Shown: positions 48,992-57,333 of the stretch, piece after piece
Position numbering within the stretch: position 1 is the stretch's first letter
How the letters are laid out: every line of letters starts with the position of its first letter
Origin: Streptomyces lincolnensis
GTDB lineage: Bacteria > Actinomycetota > Actinomycetes > Streptomycetales > Streptomycetaceae
Reading direction: 5' to 3'
Assembly (NCBI RefSeq): GCF_001685355.1
Contig: NZ_CP016438.1
Coordinates: 682,001 to 746,000 of the forward strand
DNA length: 64,000 bases
Translations under genes and position numbers: made by a program
The notes under the pieces: generated by a model
What the model was told of the DNA's origin: nothing
The model's input: the letters and a program-made list of their open reading frames with translations, nothing else
Databases searched by the model: none

Positions 48992-50608
48992 ATGTCCTCC
49001 ACCACGCCCTCGCCCTGGTGGCGCAGTGCCGTCATCTACCAGGTCTACATCCGCAGCTTCGCCGACGGCGACGGCGACGGCGTCGGCGACATCGCCGGCC
49101 TGCGCTCCCGCCTGCCCTACCTCAAGTCGCTCGGCGTGGACGCCCTGTGGATCAACCCCTGGTACAAGTCCCCGATGGCGGACGGCGGCTACGACGTGGC
49201 CGACTTCCGCGCCATCGATCCGCTGTTCGGCACGGTCGCCGACGCCGAGCAGCTCATCGAGGAAGCGCACCGGCACGGGATCCGGATCATCCCCGACATC
49301 GTGCCCAACCACACCTCCAACGAGCACGCCTGGTTCCGGGCCGCGCTGGACGCCGGCCCTGGCAGCCCGGAACGCGCGCGGTACATTTTCCGGCCCGGCC
49401 GCGGCCCCGACGGCACCCAGCCGCCCAACAACTGGGTCTCCTGCTTCGGCGGACCGGCCTGGACCCGCATTCCCGACGGCGAGTGGTACCTCCACCTGTA
49501 CGCCCCCGAACAGCCCGACCTCAACTGGCAACACCCCGACGTGCACGCCGAGTTCGAGTCCATCCTGCGCTTCTGGTTCGACCGGGGCGTCGACGGCTTC
49601 CGTATCGACGTCGCCCACGGGCTCGCCAAGGACCCCGAACTGCCCGACCTGACACGCGAACAGATCGTGCACCCGCACTGGGACCGCGACGAGGTCCACG
49701 ACATCTACCGCGCCTGGCGCCAGGTCGCCGACGAGTTCCCCGGCGAGCGGGCCTTCGTCGCCGAAGCCTGGGCCGACACCCCCGAACGCCTCGCCGCCTA
49801 CGTCCGCCCCGGCGGCCTGCACACCGCCTTCAACTTCGACTTCCTCATGGCCAGCTGGGACCCCAAGGACCTCCGCACGGTCATCGACGACTCCCTCGCC
49901 ATGCTCAGCGGCGTCGGCGCCCCGGCCACCTGGGTGCTCTCCAACCACGACGTCATGCGCCACGCCAGCCGCTACGCCCGCCGGACCGTCGCACGCTGGG
50001 TGCCCAACGAGCGATACCAGCCGGAGGGCCCCGTCGACCTCGAATTGGGCACCCGTCGGGCCCGCGCCGCCGCCCTGCTGATGCTCGCCCTGCCCGGCGG
50101 CGCCTACATCTACCAGGGCGACGAACTCGGCCTGCCCGAGGTCGAGGACCTCCCCGAGGACGTCCTTGAGGACCCCATCTGGGAACGCTCCGGCCACACC
50201 GACCGCGGCCGCGACGGCTGTCGCGTCCCGATCCCCTGGTCCGGGCAGGCGGAGCCGTTCGGCTTCAGCCCCGACGACGCCTACGCCGGACCCTGGCTGC
50301 CCCAGCCCACCAGCTGGGGTGAGCGCAGCGTGGAGGCACAGACCGGCGACGAAACCTCGATGCTGGAGCTGTACCGCACCGCCCTCCGCCTCCGCCGCGA
50401 CCACCCCGCCCTCGGCGACGGCACCATTACCTGGCAAGACGCCCCCGCAGGCGTCCTCGCCTTCCACCGCGAACCCGGCTTCCTCTGCGTCGTCAACCTC
50501 TCCGATGATGCGTACCAGCTGCCCGAGCACACCGCGATCCTGCTGGCCAGCGGCCCGGTCGCGGACGGACGGGTGGAACCCGAACACGCGGTCTGGCTCG
50601 CTGTATAG
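48992..50608 (+). CDS. GH13 alpha-glucosidase (oligo-1,6-glucosidase / alpha-glucosidase type)
   Basis: 538 residues, no signal peptide, so cytoplasmic. AVIYQVYIRSFADGDGDGVG, DIVPNHTSNEHAWF, GVDGFRIDVAHGLAK (nucleophile Asp206), AFVAEAW (acid/base Glu258) and WVLSNHD (Asp320) are the conserved regions of the GH13 alpha-glucosidase subfamilies. It would cleave imported maltose, isomaltose, trehalose-like or sucrose-like alpha-glucosides to glucose. The exact linkage cannot be read safely. It is last in the importer operon and followed by a strong terminator. Confidence 0.9.
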   Translation: MSSTTPSPWWRSAVIYQVYIRSFADGDGDGVGDIAGLRSRLPYLKSLGVDALWINPWYKSPMADGGYDVADFRAIDPLFGTVADAEQLIEEAHRHGIRIIPDIVPNHTSNEHAWFRAALDAGPGSPERARYIFRPGRGPDGTQPPNNWVSCFGGPAWTRIPDGEWYLHLYAPEQPDLNWQHPDVHAEFESILRFWFDRGVDGFRIDVAHGLAKDPELPDLTREQIVHPHWDRDEVHDIYRAWRQVADEFPGERAFVAEAWADTPERLAAYVRPGGLHTAFNFDFLMASWDPKDLRTVIDDSLAMLSGVGAPATWVLSNHDVMRHASRYARRTVARWVPNERYQPEGPVDLELGTRRARAAALLMLALPGGAYIYQGDELGLPEVEDLPEDVLEDPIWERSGHTDRGRDGCRVPIPWSGQAEPFGFSPDDAYAGPWLPQPTSWGERSVEAQTGDETSMLELYRTALRLRRDHPALGDGTITWQDAPAGVLAFHREPGFLCVVNLSDDAYQLPEHTAILLASGPVADGRVEPEHAVWLAV

Positions 50609-50643
50609 CGGCCCGCAATGGGGGCCACGGCCCCTTCGAACCG

Positions 50644-50689
50644 CCAGGGCCTGTCCGGTGTCACTCCCCGCTGACCGGACAGGCCCTGG
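50644..50689 (+). terminator. Sixteen-pair perfect terminator hairpin after the GH13 gene
   Basis: CCAGGGCCTGTCCGGT at 50644-50659 pairs without mismatch with ACCGGACAGGCCCTGG at 50674-50689 around a 14-base loop, 36 bases after the stop. Confidence 0.9.
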
Positions 50690-50749
50690 CCCCACCCTCG
50701 GCACGGCGGGCGCCGTCGCGCCAATACCATCGCGAGAGGCTCCGCTCCT

Positions 50750-52876
50750 TTGGACATCACCACCACGTCCCAGACCTCCGATCCCGTGGCTGTAGGACCC
50801 GGCCCTGTGGTGGAGGGCCTGCAGCCCTTCGTGCACGACGCTGTCGTCTCGGTGTGCGCACCGAGCCTCGTGGTCTCACACTCGGACGGGCAGCTCGACG
50901 GCGGGGCGGATGGCTTCTACCACGGTGACACCAGGGCGCTGGCCCGGCTGACCGTGGCCGTGGATTCAAGCACTCTCGCTCCGGTCTCGGGCGGGTTGGA
51001 GGGGGCGGACCAGGCGGGCTTCCGGGCGGTCGTGCGGGGCCTGGGCGAGGTGACGGCGGACCCGGTGGTCGCCCTGCACCGGCGCCGTACCGTCTCCTCC
51101 GGCCGCCTGGAGGAGACCTTCGAGATCAGCAACCACGGCATACGGCACGTCGGCTTCCGGCTCACCGTGCGAGCATCCACCGATCTCGCCCCGATCGAGC
51201 AGGTGAAGTCCGGCCGCCTCCTGGCCGACGTACCGGCCGAAGCGCAGGCCGAGGCGGGCGCGCTGTTCTGGTCTCGCGGCGGGCTCACGGTCCGCCTGCT
51301 CAGCACCCCGGCACCGGATGAGCTGGACGCGCCAGCCGGGCAGCTGTCGTACGAGATCCACCTTGCACCCGGCCAGTCGTGGAGCGCGCGCCTGTCCGCC
51401 ACGGCCACGCACGACGACGGAGACCATTTCCCGGCCGCGCCCGCGAACCGAGTGCCGTGGAGCACTCCCGTACTGCGCAGCGCGGACCGGCGCTTCGACC
51501 GATGGCTGGCGCAGTCGGCCGCCGACCTGGAGCGGCTGCGTCTGGCGGACCCGCAGTCGCCGCAGACGGGCCGGCCGGACCAGTTCCTGGCAGCCGGCGC
51601 CCCTTGGTACCTGACTCTCTTCGGCCGCGACGCGATCTGGGCCGCCCGCATGCTCCTCCCGCTCGGCACCGATCTCGCCGCCGGCACCTTGCGCACCCTC
51701 GCCCGCCGCCAGGGCACCGTCACCGACCCGACCACGGAGGAACAACCAGGGAAGATCCTTCACGAAGTACGTCGCGGCGCCCTGCAGATCGCGGACCGGC
51801 TCACACTCCCACCCATCTACTACGGCACAGTCGACGCCACCCCCCTGTGGATCACCCTCCTCCACGACGCCTGGCGCTGGGGCCTGGACGCCCAGGAAGT
51901 CGAACAGCTCCTGCCGCACGCGGAATCGGCACTCGCCTGGATGCGTGACCAGACGCAAGCCGACACCAACGGCTTCCTCACGTACGTCGACCACACCGGC
52001 CGGGGCCTGGCCAACCAGGGCTGGAAGGACTCCGACGACGCCATCCGCCGCCGCGACGGACACCCCGCCACAGCGCCGATCGCGCTGTGCGAGGTCCAGG
52101 CGTACGCCTACGAGGCCGCACTCGGCGGAGCGGCTCTGCTGCGCGCGTTCGGCCGCCCGGGGGCCGATGAGTGGGAGACATGGGCCGAGCGGCTCGCGGA
52201 CCGCTTCCGCGACCGCTTCTGGGTGACGGACGAACACGGCCCCTACCCGGCCGTCGCGCTCGACGGCGACGGCCGGCCGGTCGAATCGGTCACCTCCGGC
52301 TTCGGCCACCTTCTCGGCACCGGACTGCTCAACGCCGAGGAAAGCGCACTGCTCGCGGCCCGCATCGCCGAACCCGACCTCGACGCAGGCCACGGCCTGC
52401 GCACCCTGAGCAGCAACGCGGTGGGCTTCAACCCCTACGGCTACCACGTCGGCTCGATCTGGCCACACGACACGGCGATCGCCGTACACGGCCTGGTCAA
52501 GGCCGGATTCCCAGACGCCGCCGCCTCACTGGCAGCGGGCCTGCTGACCGCGTCAACGGCCTTCGACGCCCGCCTCCCCGAACTCTTCGCCGGCCACGGC
52601 AGCCAGCAGAGCCCATACCCCGCCCCCTACCCGGCGTCCTGCCGACCACAGGCATGGGCGGCCGCCTCAGCGATCCTGGTACTCCAAGCAGCCCTGGGCC
52701 TGAACGCAGACGTCCCCGGCGGCACGGTTTCCATCGCACCCAACTTCGCCTCGACGTACGCACCGCTCACGGTGAAAGGACTCCACGTCGGCGGAGGCCA
52801 GGTGAACGTCACGGTCACAGCGGACGGAACGGTAGACATCAACGCTCCGGAAAAGCTGACAGTGATCACACCCTGA
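50750..52876 (+). CDS. Glycogen-debranching / amylo-alpha-1,6-glucosidase family protein
   Basis: 708 residues from a TTG with GAGAGG eleven bases upstream. The N-terminal domain (SDGQLDGGADGFYHGDTRAL, HRRRTVSSGRLEETFEISNH) is the GDE_N-bis type. The (alpha/alpha)6 catalytic half has PWYLTLFGRDAIWAARMLLP, NQGWKDSDDAIRRRDG, TLSSNAVGFNPYGYHVGSIW and WPHDTAIAV. Similar actinobacterial proteins are annotated as amylo-alpha-1,6-glucosidases. It has no signal peptide. It stands behind the terminator but next to the alpha-glucoside operon, so it may extend the same pathway to branched glucans. Confidence 0.85.
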   Translation: MDITTTSQTSDPVAVGPGPVVEGLQPFVHDAVVSVCAPSLVVSHSDGQLDGGADGFYHGDTRALARLTVAVDSSTLAPVSGGLEGADQAGFRAVVRGLGEVTADPVVALHRRRTVSSGRLEETFEISNHGIRHVGFRLTVRASTDLAPIEQVKSGRLLADVPAEAQAEAGALFWSRGGLTVRLLSTPAPDELDAPAGQLSYEIHLAPGQSWSARLSATATHDDGDHFPAAPANRVPWSTPVLRSADRRFDRWLAQSAADLERLRLADPQSPQTGRPDQFLAAGAPWYLTLFGRDAIWAARMLLPLGTDLAAGTLRTLARRQGTVTDPTTEEQPGKILHEVRRGALQIADRLTLPPIYYGTVDATPLWITLLHDAWRWGLDAQEVEQLLPHAESALAWMRDQTQADTNGFLTYVDHTGRGLANQGWKDSDDAIRRRDGHPATAPIALCEVQAYAYEAALGGAALLRAFGRPGADEWETWAERLADRFRDRFWVTDEHGPYPAVALDGDGRPVESVTSGFGHLLGTGLLNAEESALLAARIAEPDLDAGHGLRTLSSNAVGFNPYGYHVGSIWPHDTAIAVHGLVKAGFPDAAASLAAGLLTASTAFDARLPELFAGHGSQQSPYPAPYPASCRPQAWAAASAILVLQAALGLNADVPGGTVSIAPNFASTYAPLTVKGLHVGGGQVNVTVTADGTVDINAPEKLTVITP

Positions 52877-52984
52877 TGCCGCGCCGCCAGGCCATCACTC
52901 AGCGCCCAACCACGCTGCGAGATCGCGAATGACAGCGGAAGCCGTGGACAGCGGACAAGAACAAACCCTGTCCATAACTTCGGT

Positions 52985-53211
52985 TCCGGAGCCCAAAGGC
53001 CCACGGCTCGTCTTCCCCTCCTCGGCCCGGCCTCGTACGGACATGACGGACACGTGGGCTCATTCGCGCCGGCCGATCCCCGGTTCTCCGTCGGCATGGC
53101 CTTCACCACCAACGTCAGCCCGCCCGTCGGCGGAGCAAGTGCCGCAGCCCTCACACTCGTCGCGGCAGCGAGGCGCTGTCTGAACGCATCCGGCCCCAGC
53201 ACGACCGAATG
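52985..53211 (+). pseudogene. Fragment resembling a serine hydrolase (beta-lactamase type) C-terminus
   Basis: An open frame without a start reads LPLLGPASYGHDGHVGSFAP followed by FSVGMAFTTNVSPPVGGASA and ends at 53211. The YGHDG motif and the following strand resemble the H-x-G region and last strands of class C beta-lactamase-like esterases. This is the part missing from the truncated gene at 36451-37366. Both fragments also contain the hexamer CCACGG near their broken ends (37361 and 53001), though joining there does not restore the frame. Confidence 0.5.
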
Positions 53212-53746
53212 ATCGGCCCAGGTGCTGTCGACCGGCGCGACCACGCCGGTCCGGCCCATACCTGTGTTCCGGTCGGTGACGGCTACTCACAGCTGGCCGA
53301 ACTGCTGTCACTGCGCGACCCCGAGGGGTAGTACGCGAGCGCGTCGAGACGTACCACGCCGCCGAAGTCACCCAGTTGAACACCCGAGTAACCCAATCCC
53401 GTGATGTCCGCCGGCACTCGAAGAATGCGCACTGGAAGAAACCGGCATCAGCCCGTTCCGCAAGGGACTCACCGGACGATGCTTTCGCGCGCGGCCGAGG
53501 CTTCGCATCCGTCCGGCCGACTGCCCACTTCCCACCACTCCGCCTGTCGCCTCGTGCGCTGCCCGCCTGGCACCAACGCAGCCTCCGGCAGCCCGATGGC
53601 GCGCCTGCCAGAGCTCCATGCTGCGACCAGGGCGGCCGACGGCACGACCGGTTCCCCAGCTTGACCGTTCAGTACGGCACATGGCCGCATACACGTTCGG
53701 CTCGCCCGGAATGCGAAGATTGTGTGGAGACACTGACGATGCGTCC
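53212..53746. other. 535 bases without a recognisable gene
   Basis: Only short frames of poor coding character occur. One stretch (around 53340-53450) could be a remnant of a helical regulator tail. The promoter of the hydrophobin-like operon should lie in the last 100 bases; no clear -35/-10 pair was identified. Confidence 0.4.
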
Positions 53747-54154
53747 ATGAACATCCGCACACGCACGTTCGTGCCGCTGACCGCTCTCGCGGCAGCGGCG
53801 CTGGTGCCCCTGCTGCCGACCTCGGCACAGGCCGCCCCGGCCACCACGATGGTCAGGCTCCCGGCCGGCTACTGCTGCCAGGACCTCGTCCTGGCAGGCG
53901 ACAGCCACGCCAAGCCGGTCCTGGACCACTCGGGGCTGACGGTTCCGGCGGACGTCTCCGTCGGCATCAACTGCCACCCGCACAACTTCACGCCCGAGGC
54001 ACATGAGGAGGAGTGCCACGACACCCCGCTGGAGTGCGTGGCCGACTCCGAGGCCGGGCGCTGGGGCCTGCTCGGGCTGGGCTGTGTCCCCGCGGGCTCC
54101 TCGCCGGAGTCCCAGCACCACCGTGTCCGGCCGGGGACGGTGACGGCGGGATGA
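53747..54154 (+). CDS. Secreted hydrophobin-like protein (six-cysteine hydrophobin pattern)
   Basis: 135 residues. Signal peptide to about TSAQA-AP (residue 29). The mature part has cysteines 43, 44, 76, 90, 97 and 113: GYCCQDLV, VSVGINCHP, EEECHDTPLECVAD, GLLGLGCVP. Gaps are 31, 13, 6 and 15. Fungal class I hydrophobins follow C-x(5-8)-CC-x(17-39)-C-x(8-23)-C-x(5-6)-CC-x(6-18)-C and share the VG-x-x-C-x-P and L-x-x-LGC-x-P segments. This protein fits from CC onward, lacking only the first cysteine and one of the second CC pair (Glu96 occupies that place). Known hydrophobins self-assemble at interfaces and can recruit hydrolases. The stop overlaps the pectate lyase start (ATGA). Confidence 0.6.
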   Translation: MNIRTRTFVPLTALAAAALVPLLPTSAQAAPATTMVRLPAGYCCQDLVLAGDSHAKPVLDHSGLTVPADVSVGINCHPHNFTPEAHEEECHDTPLECVADSEAGRWGLLGLGCVPAGSSPESQHHRVRPGTVTAG

Positions 54155-54969
54155 CCCGACCGCGTTCCCTCCTCGCCGCGGGCGTCGCCCTGGCCGCAGT
54201 CCTGAGCACCACCGCCTGGGCCACGGCCGAACCCGCCACCGCAGAGTCCGCCACCACAGAGTCCGTGGTACGCCCCGCCGCCGACTGGCCCGCCGCCAAG
54301 CGCACCGAGAAGGTCGCCAAGACCATCCCGGTCAGCGGCAACAGGAACTTCGACCTCACCCGGCTCGTCGGCACCGGCGCCCTCGGCGGCGGCGACCAGA
54401 CCGAGGGCCAGGACCCGATCCTGGAACTCGCCGACGGTGCCACCGTCTCCAACGTGGTCATCGGGACCCCGGCCGCCGACGGCATCCACTGCCGGGGCAC
54501 CTGCACGCTCAAGAACGTGTGGTGGGAGGACGTCGGTGAGGACGCGGCCACCTTCAAGGGCACCCGCGGCAACCAGACCATGACGATCGACGGCGGCGGC
54601 GCCCGCAAGGCGGCCGACAAGGTGTTCCAGCACAACGGCCCCGGCACGTTCGTCATCCGCAACTTCAAGGTGAACACCTTCGGCAAGCTCTACCGCTCCT
54701 GCGGGGTCTGCCGAACGCAGTACCAGCGCCACGTCGTGGTCGACAACGTCACCGTGACGGCCCCCGGCCTCGACGTCGTCGGCATCAACGCCACACCGTA
54801 CGGGGACACCGCACGGCTGACGCGGATCACCGTCGTGAAGGACCCGACGCGCAAGATCGTGCTCTGCCAGAAGTTCCGCGGGACGACCTCCGGGGAGCCC
54901 GCGAAGACCGGTTCCGGCCCGGACGGCAGGAACTGCATCTACCGGTCGTCGGACATCACCTACAAGTGA
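54151..54969 (+). CDS. Secreted pectate lyase, PL3 family
   Basis: 272 residues. Signal peptide ends near AWATAEP (about residue 25), followed by a T/A/E-rich linker. ILELADGATVSNVVIGTPAA, GIHCRGTCTLKNVWWEDVGE, DAATFKGTRGNQTMTIDGGG and VFQHNGPGTFVIRNFKV are the parallel beta-helix rungs of PL3 pectate lyases, which split polygalacturonate by beta-elimination with calcium. Several cysteines of the mature protein are conserved in the family. The ATG lies inside the stop of the hydrophobin-like gene, so the two are translationally coupled. Confidence 0.88.
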   Translation: MTRPRSLLAAGVALAAVLSTTAWATAEPATAESATTESVVRPAADWPAAKRTEKVAKTIPVSGNRNFDLTRLVGTGALGGGDQTEGQDPILELADGATVSNVVIGTPAADGIHCRGTCTLKNVWWEDVGEDAATFKGTRGNQTMTIDGGGARKAADKVFQHNGPGTFVIRNFKVNTFGKLYRSCGVCRTQYQRHVVVDNVTVTAPGLDVVGINATPYGDTARLTRITVVKDPTRKIVLCQKFRGTTSGEPAKTGSGPDGRNCIYRSSDITYK

Positions 54970-54982
54970 CGGGACAAACACC

Positions 54983-55813
54983 GTGAGCACTCTCGCGCAC
55001 CGGCGCCGGACCCTGGCTCTGACTCTGGCGGTCGCCGCGGCCGTGGCAACCCCCCTGCTCCTCACCCCGCAGACCGCGGACGCGACCCCCACCCCGGCCC
55101 GGGCTCGGGCCGCCGACAACTGCACCGCGTTCAACACGGTCAGCATCCCGCCGTACTACCTCAACAACAACGTCTGGGGTGCCAAGAACGCCTCCGGCAA
55201 GCAGTGCACCTGGCTGAACTCCTACCGCAACGGCAAGGCCAACTGGGAGACGTCCTTCGACTGGACCGGCGACAGGACCAGCGTGAAGGCCTACGGGAGC
55301 ATCATCCTGGGCTGGCACTGGGGCTGGAAGGAAAAGAACACCAGGCTGCCGATCCGCCTCAACAGCGGGCGCAAGGTGACCGGTTCGTGGACCTTCAACA
55401 TCACCCAGAACACCCCGACCGTGATGAACGTCGCCTACGACGTCTGGTTCCACCAGAAGTCCAACCCCGACTGGAAGGACCAGCCGCACGACGAGATGAT
55501 GGTCTGGCTCAACCGCCAGAACGGCGCGGGCCCTCTGGGCACCAAGCGCGAGACGGTCAACGTCGGCGGCACGTCCTGGGACCTCTACGTCGGCAAGATC
55601 GTCAACCCGAACAGCAGCTGGAACGTCTACTCGTTCGTCCGCACCACCAACACCAACAGCGCGACGACCGACCTGACCGGCCTCGCCAACACCCTCGTAC
55701 AGAAACGCCTGTTGGCCAACACGTCGTACCTGACGAGCGTCGAGGCCGGCACCGAGGTCTTCACCGGCCGGGGCAAGCTGAGCACGAGCGCCTACTCGGT
55801 GAGCGTGGGCTGA
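54983..55813 (+). CDS. Secreted GH12 endoglucanase / xyloglucanase
   Basis: 276 residues from a GTG 13 bases after the lyase stop. Signal peptide (LALTLAVAAAVATPLLL). The mature domain has NNVWGAKNASGKQCTWLNSY, GWHWGWKEKNTRLPIRLNS, PHDEMMVWLN with nucleophile Glu171, and SVEAGTEVFTGRG with acid/base Glu258, all typical of GH12 jelly-roll glucanases acting on cellulose or xyloglucan. No cellulose-binding module is attached. It is the last gene of the operon and is followed by a perfect terminator. Confidence 0.9.
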   Translation: MSTLAHRRRTLALTLAVAAAVATPLLLTPQTADATPTPARARAADNCTAFNTVSIPPYYLNNNVWGAKNASGKQCTWLNSYRNGKANWETSFDWTGDRTSVKAYGSIILGWHWGWKEKNTRLPIRLNSGRKVTGSWTFNITQNTPTVMNVAYDVWFHQKSNPDWKDQPHDEMMVWLNRQNGAGPLGTKRETVNVGGTSWDLYVGKIVNPNSSWNVYSFVRTTNTNSATTDLTGLANTLVQKRLLANTSYLTSVEAGTEVFTGRGKLSTSAYSVSVG

Positions 55814-55829
55814 AATCCGCTTCGTGAGC

Positions 55830-55862
55830 GTGCCCGCCGTTCCCTCCGGGGTCGGCGGGCAC
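55830..55862 (+). terminator. Terminator of the hydrophobin/lyase/glucanase operon
   Basis: GTGCCCGCCG at 55830-55839 pairs perfectly with CGGCGGGCAC at 55853-55862 around 13 bases, 17 bases after the GH12 stop. Confidence 0.85.
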
Positions 55863-55884
55863 CTTCTCGCCACGACGTCCGCTC

Positions 55885-56190
55885 ACGACAACTCAGGACG
55901 GCGTACGTCTCGCCAGCCGCTGCCCTCCGGTACTGGTACGGGATCTCCGCCACCGAGGTGGGCGGTCGGGAGCGTTCGCCCCAGGTGTACAGGTCGGTGA
56001 ATCACCCCGTTGGCGATCACGACGTAGGCCAGCACATGGGCAGCTTGCCCGGCCGCGTTCAGGACGTCCTTGTCGGGTGTGGCCGGCAGGAGGAGTCCCA
56101 GCAGCCCGACGGCGTCTCCGCGGTCGGTGACTGGCACGGTCATCCGCTGTCCCTCGCAGGCGAAGCCGGTACCCCGCGAACCGGCACACC
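55885..56190 (-). pseudogene. Remnant of a GAF/SpoIIE-type (PP2C) phosphatase
   Basis: On the minus strand VPVTDRGDAVGLLGLLLPAT followed by NAAGQAAHVLAYVVIAN matches the end of the GAF domain of Streptomyces GAF-SpoIIE phosphatases. The expected continuation (FTDLYTWGERSRPP) is present but in another frame, so an indel lies near 56015. Both the N-terminus and the whole phosphatase domain are gone. Confidence 0.65.
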
Positions 56191-56193
56191 GCG

Positions 56194-56682
56194 TCATTCC
56201 GAAGGGATGCGGAACTCGAATTCGGGACGGTCCCACGGCACGGCGGGCGGGTTCGCGAACACGGTCCCGGTCCGCACCGCACCAACGCGGTGGTAGAAGT
56301 CCTCGGCGGGAAGATGCGACACGACCTTGAGACGGTCGAGCCCCGCGGCACGGGCCTCTGACTGCATGTGCGCGACGAGCAGCCGTCCAATCCCCCGTCC
56401 TTGCGCTTCGTCGGCGACGAACAGCAGGTCGAGCTCCGGTGGCGCGAGGACGAGTGAGTAGAACCCGAGGACTCGCCCTCCATCCTCGTCGGCGCCGACG
56501 GCCACAAAGGTGCGATGCGCCTCGATGTAGTCAGGACCGACGCGGTAGCCCGCGACTGCGGATGCGTACTTACCCTCGTAGGCGCGTGAGCCACGCACGA
56601 TCCGCGTGAGCCGTTTGGCATCCCGCGCGACCGCCCTCCGAATCGTGATCGGCTGACTGGCCGAGGAAGTGCGTGAGCTCAT
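56194..56682 (-). CDS. GNAT-family N-acetyltransferase
   Basis: 162 residues. TIRRAVARDAKRLTRIVRGS starts the domain, ELDLLFVADEAQGRGIGRLL is the acetyl-CoA loop and RLKVVSHLPAEDFYHRVGAV the closing motif. Start ATG 56682 gives a short serine-rich lead; GTG 56700 is an alternative. Acceptor unknown. It is adjacent to the phosphatase remnant but shows no operon partner. Confidence 0.82.
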   Translation of the reverse strand: MSSRTSSASQPITIRRAVARDAKRLTRIVRGSRAYEGKYASAVAGYRVGPDYIEAHRTFVAVGADEDGGRVLGFYSLVLAPPELDLLFVADEAQGRGIGRLLVAHMQSEARAAGLDRLKVVSHLPAEDFYHRVGAVRTGTVFANPPAVPWDRPEFEFRIPSE

Positions 56683-57333
56683 CGGGAGAGTATTTCGCAC
56701 CGGACAGCGCCTTCGTGCGGCGGGTCGCCTGCCCGGGCAGGCGCTCCTGCACCGCTCTCGTGAAGCGCTCGCCCGTCGACGGCTTCTTCCCCTGGGCTGC
56801 CACAGCGAAGCCGAGCCGTACAGGAAAACTCCGAGCCGGCCTCGCGAGGCGGATCATCCTCAACCTGTCCGTCTGCGCCGACGGCTGGAGCCACGCCCTC
56901 TGAACCAGATTCTCGCGTCTGCGCGGTCGAGGCACCTGTCACGGTGCTCGACAGCCACTCACACACTCCGGCCCTCCGGCCCGTGCATTGGGCGTCATCG
57001 ACCACTTGGTGCCGGCCGCGGCATCATGCGCTGCCGGGCCCTCCCGGCTCACGCGTCTGGCTGGAGCGAGCCGTCGGGGGGTGACCCCTGGCTGCTCTCA
57101 TCCTCGAACGACCGGCCCTCGCCGTCCAAGCGCTCACAGCAGACTCTCCTCATCGTTCCGCCGACGCCGCGGTGAGGATCGCCTGCGACCCCGGAAGCTC
57201 CGAGTCGATGTGCGGGCAGGGACGGTGATCGCGCCGCCACCGACGTGCTCCGCACTGGCCTGCGGTGCGCACCTGCATCGCATCCTGCTGCCGTCGCGCT
57301 GCGCCCAGGCACGGCGGGACCACCGGCCTGGGG
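56683..57333. other. 651 bases with no supported gene
   Basis: Only overlapping short frames are present on both strands, none with a recognisable domain or ribosome site. It separates the GNAT gene from the end of the TetR gene. It may be decayed coding sequence. Confidence 0.4.

Noticed and set aside
48917..50836. Minus-strand frame of about 640 codons opposite the GH13 gene
   Set aside because: It is an antisense shadow of a gene with all GH13 catalytic residues.
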